A stretch of 64,000 nucleotides of DNA from Lentzea indica (GTDB lineage: Bacteria; Actinomycetota; Actinomycetes; Mycobacteriales; Pseudonocardiaceae): assembly GCF_012184385.1 (NCBI RefSeq), contig NZ_VSRL01000015.1, positions 1 through 64,000 on the forward strand, written 5' to 3'. This document shows positions 59,215-64,000 of the stretch, in pieces. The translations under genes were made by a program, and so were the position numbers. The notes under the pieces were generated by a model, which had not been told where the DNA came from, ran no database searches, and was given only the letters and a program-made list of their open reading frames with translations. Numbering within the stretch: the stretch's first letter is position 1; every line of letters starts with the position of its first letter.

Positions 59215-60399
59215 TCACCGTTCCGTGTAAGTCAGGTTCCTGCCGGTGGACGGGTCGAAGACCTGCACCTTGTCCGCGTCGAACCAGATGTCCGCCGAGG
59301 CTCCCTCCACCGCGCCGGACGCCGACGACAGGCGCGTGACGAGCGAAATGCCCTCACCCGGCACGTCGTCCGATCCCACGTCCGCCGCCAGTTCCTGGAG
59401 ATCGGCCGACGCCGCCTGCTCGCCCGTGAGGTTGAAGTAGGCGTACTTGTCCGACCCCATCGACTCGAGCACGTCCACCTGCGAGGTGAACTTGCCGCCT
59501 GAGGCCAGCGCCGTGGCTTCGACCAGGGAAGCGTCCTCGAAGTGCTCAGGACGGATGCCCATGATCACCTCGCGAGGACCCTCCGCTGCCTCCACCAGCT
59601 GCCGCACCCGGTCCGTCAGCGTCACGTCGCCGAGAACCGAACGCAGTGAGCCGTTCTCCAGCGTCGCCGGCATGAAGTTCATCGACGGGGAGCCGATGAA
59701 GCCCGCGACGAACAGGTTCGCCGGCTGGTCGTAGAGGAACTGCGGCGCGCCGATCTGCTGCACGACACCGCCGCGCATGACCACGACCCTGTCGCCGAGG
59801 GTCATCGCCTCGGTCTGGTCGTGCGTCACGTACACCGTGGTCGTGCCGAGCTGCTTCTGCAGGCGCGACACCGAGGTCCGCATCTGCACGCGCAGCTTGG
59901 CGTCCAAGTTGGACAGCGGTTCGTCCATCAGGAACGCCTTGGGGCTGCGCACGATCGCGCGGCCCATCGCCACGCGCTGCCGCTGGCCACCGGACAGGTT
60001 GGACGGTTTGCGGTCGAGGTGTTGCGTGAGATCCAGGATGTCGGCGGCCTCCTGCACCTTGCGCTCGACGGTGGCGTTGTCGACCTTGGCCAGCCGCAAC
60101 GGGAAGGCCATGTTCTCCTTCACCGTCATGTGCGGGTAGAGCGCGTAGGACTGGAAGACCATCGCGATGTCGCGGTCCTTCGGCGCCCTCTCGTTGACGC
60201 GCTGCCCGCCGATGCGCAGCTCTCCGTCGGTGATGTCCTCCAGGCCCGCGATCATGTTGAGGGTGGTGGACTTCCCGCAGCCGGACGGCCCGACCAGGAT
60301 GACGAACTCGCCGTCGGCGATCTCGAGGTCGACCTCCTGCACGGCCAGCGCGCCGTCGGGATACCTCTTGGTCACCTTGTCCAGAACGATTTCTGCCAT
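59215..60399 (-). CDS. sugC: ABC transporter ATP-binding protein SugC (UgpC/MsiK type)
   Basis: 394 residues. Walker A GPSGCGKST, Q-loop MVFQSYALYPHMTV, signature LSGGQRQRVAMGRAI, Walker B AFLMDEPLSNLD, switch His in VTHDQTEAM; then the C-terminal OB/MalK regulatory domain with MGIRPEHFEDA. Energises sugar import through SugA/SugB. Last gene of the operon lpqY-sugA-sugB-sugC. Confidence 0.94.
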   Translation of the reverse strand: MAEIVLDKVTKRYPDGALAVQEVDLEIADGEFVILVGPSGCGKSTTLNMIAGLEDITDGELRIGGQRVNERAPKDRDIAMVFQSYALYPHMTVKENMAFPLRLAKVDNATVERKVQEAADILDLTQHLDRKPSNLSGGQRQRVAMGRAIVRSPKAFLMDEPLSNLDAKLRVQMRTSVSRLQKQLGTTTVYVTHDQTEAMTLGDRVVVMRGGVVQQIGAPQFLYDQPANLFVAGFIGSPSMNFMPATLENGSLRSVLGDVTLTDRVRQLVEAAEGPREVIMGIRPEHFEDASLVEATALASGGKFTSQVDVLESMGSDKYAYFNLTGEQAASADLQELAADVGSDDVPGEGISLVTRLSSASGAVEGASADIWFDADKVQVFDPSTGRNLTYTER

Positions 60400-60406
60400 G
60401 AGCAAC

Positions 60407-61251
60407 TCACCCCTTGACGGCGCCGGAGGTCAGGCCGGCGACGATCCGGCGCTGGAAGAACAACACGAAGAGGATGATCGGGATCGTGATGACCACGGCT
60501 GCCGCCGCGATCGACCGGCCGGGTCCTCGAACTGCGAGCTGCCGGTGAAGAACGACAGCGCCACCGGCACGGTCCGCGACTGCTCGGTCGAGGTGAGCGA
60601 GATCGCGAACAGGAAGTCGTTCCAGCAGAAGATGAACACCAGGATCGCCGTCGTGAACACACCCGGCGCGGCCAGTGGCGCGATGACGCGACGGAACGCC
60701 TGCCCCGGCGTCGCACCGTCCATCTTCGCCGCCTTCTCGAGCTCCCAGGGGATCTCGCGGAAGAACGCCGACAGGGTGTAGATCGCGAGCGGCAGCGCGA
60801 ACGTGATGTACGGCAGGATCAGGCCGGGCCACGTGTCGAACAGGCCGAGCCCACGCTCGATCTCGAACAACGGGGACACCAGCGAGACCTGCGGGAACAT
60901 CGCGATCAGCAACGAGACGCCGACCAGCAGGTTCTTGCCGGGGAAGTCCAGCCTGGCGATGGCGTAGGCCGCCATCGTGCCGAACACCACGGCGATCACG
61001 GTCGCGATGATCGCGATGCCGATGGAGTTGATCAGCGCCCTGGTGAACTCCGACGTCGCGAAGATGTTCTTGTAGTTCTCCAGGCTCCATTCCCGCGGGA
61101 TGAAGTTGCCGTCCGCGAGCGTCGCTGGCGACTTGAACGACAACGAGGCGATCCACAGCACCGGGATCAGCGCGTAGATCACGACGACGGTGTTGAGCAC
61201 ACCCCAGCCGACCTTCTTGCCGGTCGTCTCGGCTCCTCCGATGCCAGCCAT
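60407..61251 (-). pseudogene. sugB: ABC sugar permease SugB, interrupted by a one-base deletion
   Basis: From ATG 61251 ([13 protein letters not shown]): six-helix permease with the EAA loop [32 protein letters not shown]. After SSQFEDPAG the frame breaks near 60515 (a lost G: GGTCG should read GGGTCG). [20 protein letters not shown] ... SGAVKG continues in another frame to 60407. Restored length is 281 residues, normal for the family. Complete otherwise, and all partner genes are intact. Confidence 0.88.
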
Positions 61252-62201
61252 CAGCGCTTCCCCCCGTCGTTGCTGCCGGGAGCAGCCGTTCCGAAGAGCT
61301 TGATGAAGATGAACGCGATCAGCGCCACCATCAGAAAGATGAGCACCGACATCGTGGATCCGATGCCGAGGTTCAAGCCCTTGATGAGGTTGTTGTAGGT
61401 CAGCATCGACACCGACGACGTGCCCTGCGAGCCCGCGGTGAGCACGAAGAGGTTGTCGAAGATGCGGAACGCGTCGAGCGTGCGGAACAGCAGTGCCACC
61501 AGGATCGCCGGCTTCATGATCGGAACCGTGATCTTGATGAACCGCTGCCACGCGCTCGCACCGTCCATCGCGGCGGCCTTGAGCAGGTCGTCGGGAACGA
61601 GCGCCAGACCGGCCATCAGCAACAGCGCCATGAACGGCGTGGTCTTCCAGATCTCCGCGAGACCCACGACCAGCAGAGCCGGGATCTTCTCGGTCAGCAC
61701 CGGGTCCCCGCCGAGCGCTTCGGCGAGGTAGCCGGTGCCGGGCGTCCAGGCGAACCGCCAGGAGAACGCGGCCACGACCGTGACGATGCCGTACGGGATG
61801 AGCGACGTCGTCCGCACGATCCCTCGACCGACCAGCGCGCGGTGCATGATCAACGCGAGCGCCATGCCCAGCACCAGTTCGATCGCGACGGTGAAGACGG
61901 TGAGCAGCACCGTCACCCACACCGCATCCCACCAATACGGGCTGCTCAGCACCGTCACGTAGTTGTCGAACCAGATCCACTCCGTGCGGTCCGGGAACTT
62001 CAGGTCGAACCGCTGCATCGACAGCAGGATCGAGTAGAGGATCGGCCAGCCGGTCACCGCGAGCATGGTGATCGCAGCCGGCGCGCAGAGCAGCCAGCCG
62101 AGCTTGCGCTCGGCCCTCTTGCCCTCGCTCAGCGCGACTTTCTTCTTGTGCGCAACGGGTTTCGCCGCCGTGTCTGCCTTTTCCGCGGTCGCGTGACTCA
62201 C
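61251..62201 (-). CDS. sugA: ABC sugar permease SugA
   Basis: 316 residues. Basic N-terminal tail, six to seven helices ([41 protein letters not shown]), EAA loop [28 protein letters not shown]. Pairs with SugB to form the channel. The ATGA overlap with lpqY and TGATG overlap with sugB mark a tightly coupled operon. Confidence 0.94.
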   Translation of the reverse strand: MSHATAEKADTAAKPVAHKKKVALSEGKRAERKLGWLLCAPAAITMLAVTGWPILYSILLSMQRFDLKFPDRTEWIWFDNYVTVLSSPYWWDAVWVTVLLTVFTVAIELVLGMALALIMHRALVGRGIVRTTSLIPYGIVTVVAAFSWRFAWTPGTGYLAEALGGDPVLTEKIPALLVVGLAEIWKTTPFMALLLMAGLALVPDDLLKAAAMDGASAWQRFIKITVPIMKPAILVALLFRTLDAFRIFDNLFVLTAGSQGTSSVSMLTYNNLIKGLNLGIGSTMSVLIFLMVALIAFIFIKLFGTAAPGSNDGGKR

Positions 62202-63451
62202 GGCAGCACCCCCTTGGAGTCGAGTGCGTTCTGGAGTTCCTCACGCAACCGGTCCGCCGTCGCCTGCGGGTCGATGTTCGCCGGCGGCGACAGAATCGTG
62301 GAGATGACGGTGGAAACGTTCTGGTACGCGGGCGTGCGCGGCCGCACACTCGCGGTCTCCAGCGTCTTGATGATGTCGTCCTTCATCGGGTACGCCTCGA
62401 CCATCTCAGGCTCGTCGTAGACGGACTTGATGGTCGGCGGCACACCGTCCTTGAGGGCGGCCAGCTTCTGGCTCTCGGCACCGCGCAGACACAGCACGGC
62501 GTCGAACGACTCGTCCGGGTGCGTGGTGTAGTTGCTGACGGCGTAGTTGATCCCGCCGACGGTGACCTTGGCGGCTTCACCGCTGACCGTGGGATACGGC
62601 GCCCACTTGAAGTTCTTCGCGAAGTCCGGTTTCTTCTGCGCCGACGCGTAGACGTACGGCCAGTTGAGCTGGAACGCCGCTTTGCCGGACTCCATCAGCA
62701 GGCGTGCGGGGTCCTCCGTGGAGTTGGAGAACGACGGGTCGATCGCCTTCGACGTGGCGAGCTTCTTCAACGCCGCCAACGCTTGTACGGCCTTGTCGTC
62801 GACGATCGCCTTGGTGCCGTTCTCGTCGAGGATGGTGCCGCCGTTGGAGTTGACGAGGGTGTTGAACAGCACGACGAGCCCCTCGTACTGCTTTCCCTGT
62901 CCCACGATCAGGCCGGGCTGCCCTTGTGCGACAAGGGCTTCGGCCATGGAGATCATCTCGTCCCACGTCTTCGGCGGCGTGGGCACGAGGTCCGAGCGAT
63001 ACCAGAGGAGTTGAACGTTGGTGTTGTCCGGAGCGCCGTACAGCTTGCCCTCGTAAGTGGCCGTGTCGAGCGGCGTCTTCAGCGTGCCGCTCTCCACCTG
63101 TGACTTGACCGAGCCGGTGAACTCCTTGATCCAGCCCGCCTTCGCCAGCTCCGCGGTCCACGTGACGTCGAGCGCGAGAACGTCCATGCTGTCGTCCTCG
63201 GCAGCGAGTCTGCGCACCATCTGTTCGCGCTGACCATCTGCCTCACGCGGCAGCTTGTTGTAGACGATTTTGTAGCGCCCACCGGCCTTGGCGTTGCAGC
63301 CGTCGACGATCGCCTGGAAGTTCTCCTGGTTGTACTTGTAGACGTTGACGGTGATGCCCTGGCCGCCAGACCCGCACGCCGTGAGCGTTGTTGCCGCGAG
63401 CAATGCGGCCCCCGCCCCGACGGCGAGTCGATAGCGCCGTGTCGCACCCAT
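62198..63451 (-). CDS. lpqY: Solute-binding lipoprotein LpqY-like (trehalose ABC importer)
   Basis: 417 residues from ATG 63451, with GAAGGAGG upstream. Lipoprotein signal ending [10 protein letters not shown]. Periplasmic-binding-protein fold. [21 protein letters not shown] and [16 protein letters not shown] correspond to the mycobacterial trehalose receptor LpqY as I recall it. It captures trehalose outside the membrane for SugABC. Substrate is inferred from homology and operon order. Confidence 0.9.
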   Translation of the reverse strand: MGATRRYRLAVGAGAALLAATTLTACGSGGQGITVNVYKYNQENFQAIVDGCNAKAGGRYKIVYNKLPREADGQREQMVRRLAAEDDSMDVLALDVTWTAELAKAGWIKEFTGSVKSQVESGTLKTPLDTATYEGKLYGAPDNTNVQLLWYRSDLVPTPPKTWDEMISMAEALVAQGQPGLIVGQGKQYEGLVVLFNTLVNSNGGTILDENGTKAIVDDKAVQALAALKKLATSKAIDPSFSNSTEDPARLLMESGKAAFQLNWPYVYASAQKKPDFAKNFKWAPYPTVSGEAAKVTVGGINYAVSNYTTHPDESFDAVLCLRGAESQKLAALKDGVPPTIKSVYDEPEMVEAYPMKDDIIKTLETASVRPRTPAYQNVSTVISTILSPPANIDPQATADRLREELQNALDSKGVLP

Positions 63452-63619
63452 CGGCCCTGCCTCCTTCCCGACTACACGGAGGAGCCAGACCGCAGCGCCC
63501 GGCACCTCGTCGTGCCACCGGCCGCACCGGGCGGACCGGTCAACCGAACCTAGGCCCGGTGATCAGGAGCCGCAACCAAGGGAAGCAACGATTCAGAACC
63601 AATAGGTTGTCCCGGCGTC

Positions 63620-64000
63620 TCAATTCCCGGGGTTCGGGGGCCGCATCGCGAGCTTGGCGAGCAGGTCACGCCCCTTCTCAGCCGACTTGGGGTGACAAAG
63701 CACGTCATACCTCCCGGCGACCAGCTGACTGGCCGACTGGAAGTCCCGCTTACCGCGCGCTGACCCGTACCCGACCGCCGCGAACACGAGCCCGAAGAAC
63801 ACACCGGTGATGAGGCCCGTGAGAACCGGCCCGACCGTGACCCCGGGCTCAGGGCTGAAGAGCGTGAGCAGCAAACCCACGAACAGACCGAACCAGGCCC
63901 CGCTCGCCGCACCGGTCATGAGGACGCGGCTCCACGTCAGCTTGCCCGTGACCCGTTCCACGAGCATGAGGTCGACACCGACCACGGTGATGTCCTGCAC
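63620..64000 (-). CDS. General-stress-type membrane protein (Rv1234-like), N-terminus beyond the window
   Basis: 126 residues visible: QDITVVGVDLMLVERVTGKLTW, a conserved segment that normally follows an N-terminal YflT/GSP17M-like half, then two helices (AASGAWFGLFVGLLLTLF; LTGLITGVFFGLVFAAVGYG) and a C-terminal soluble tail. The reading frame is open to the window edge, so the true start lies outside. M. tuberculosis Rv1234 precedes lpqY in the same way. Function unknown. Confidence 0.85.
   Translation of the reverse strand: MQDITVVGVDLMLVERVTGKLTWSRVLMTGAASGAWFGLFVGLLLTLFSPEPGVTVGPVLTGLITGVFFGLVFAAVGYGSARGKRDFQSASQLVAGRYDVLCHPKSAEKGRDLLAKLAMRPPNPGN

Noticed and set aside
1-64000. tRNA or rRNA genes, insertion sequences and prophage genes
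   Set aside because: I saw no tRNA-like cloverleaf with a T-loop signature, no transposase or integrase motif and no phage structural genes when reading both strands by eye; a dedicated scan could still reveal a missed RNA gene.

Overview
The window is high-GC DNA with actinomycete gene structure: GTG/TTG starts, four-base ATGA gene overlaps and almost no spacer. Gene order matches two blocks known from Mycobacterium tuberculosis. One resembles Rv3204-Rv3212 (alkyltransferase-like protein, TIGR02569 protein, MoeZ, DUF3152, TetR, DUF3107, ferritin-like protein, RhlE helicase, beta-propeller protein). The other resembles Rv1234-Rv1239 (stress-type membrane protein, LpqY, SugA, SugB, SugC, CorA). 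With assimilatory nitrate genes, Tad pili and many DUF574/P450 genes, this suggests a soil Pseudonocardiales genus (Lentzea/Saccharothrix/Lechevalieria type). The genus is inference only.

Layout. (1) 1-10546: a tandemly duplicated four-gene cassette. Each copy has a PAS-GGDEF-EAL protein and a DUF574 methyltransferase on the minus strand, then a divergent cytochrome P450 and a secreted alpha/beta hydrolase. Promoter blocks are conserved between copies. (2) 10560-11305: an alkyltransferase-like protein, then a non-coding field of degenerate short repeats. (3) 11306-20721: a complete assimilatory nitrate/nitrite cluster on the minus strand: nitrate reductase, its flavoprotein partner, NarK, NirB, NirD, and two siroheme-supply genes, one a uroporphyrinogen-III synthase with a C-terminal DNA-binding domain. 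(4) 20791-33773: the Rv3205c-Rv3212-like core, interrupted by an AurF-type diiron oxygenase/hydrolase pair with a TetR gene and a strong tandem operator. (5) 33800-44887: a Tad/Flp pilus locus: prepilin peptidase, two Flp pilins, TadE, TadG-like, CpaB, TadZ, TadA, a von Willebrand A-TadB fusion and TadC. It is flanked by a Wzy-C ligase with a secreted protein and by an orphan response regulator that has lost its phospho-acceptor Asp. (6) 44927-58943: housekeeping and accessory genes (RecB-like nuclease, ArsC, MarC, PHP phosphatase, PH-domain protein, NUDIX, two DUF2332 genes, MaoC, CorA with a possible leader peptide, metallophosphoesterase, ParB-like protein, ArsR/AHSA1 pair, SDR). (7) 59215-64000: a trehalose-type LpqY-SugA-SugB-SugC importer and the end of a stress-type membrane protein.

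Quality note: five otherwise intact genes (lipase-like hydrolase, prepilin peptidase, DUF2332, SDR, SugB) are each broken by exactly one single-base indel, four of them a lost base in a short G/C context. The second Flp pilin may be a sixth. The pattern looks more like base-calling error in the assembly than gene decay, so these proteins should not be assumed absent from the organism.
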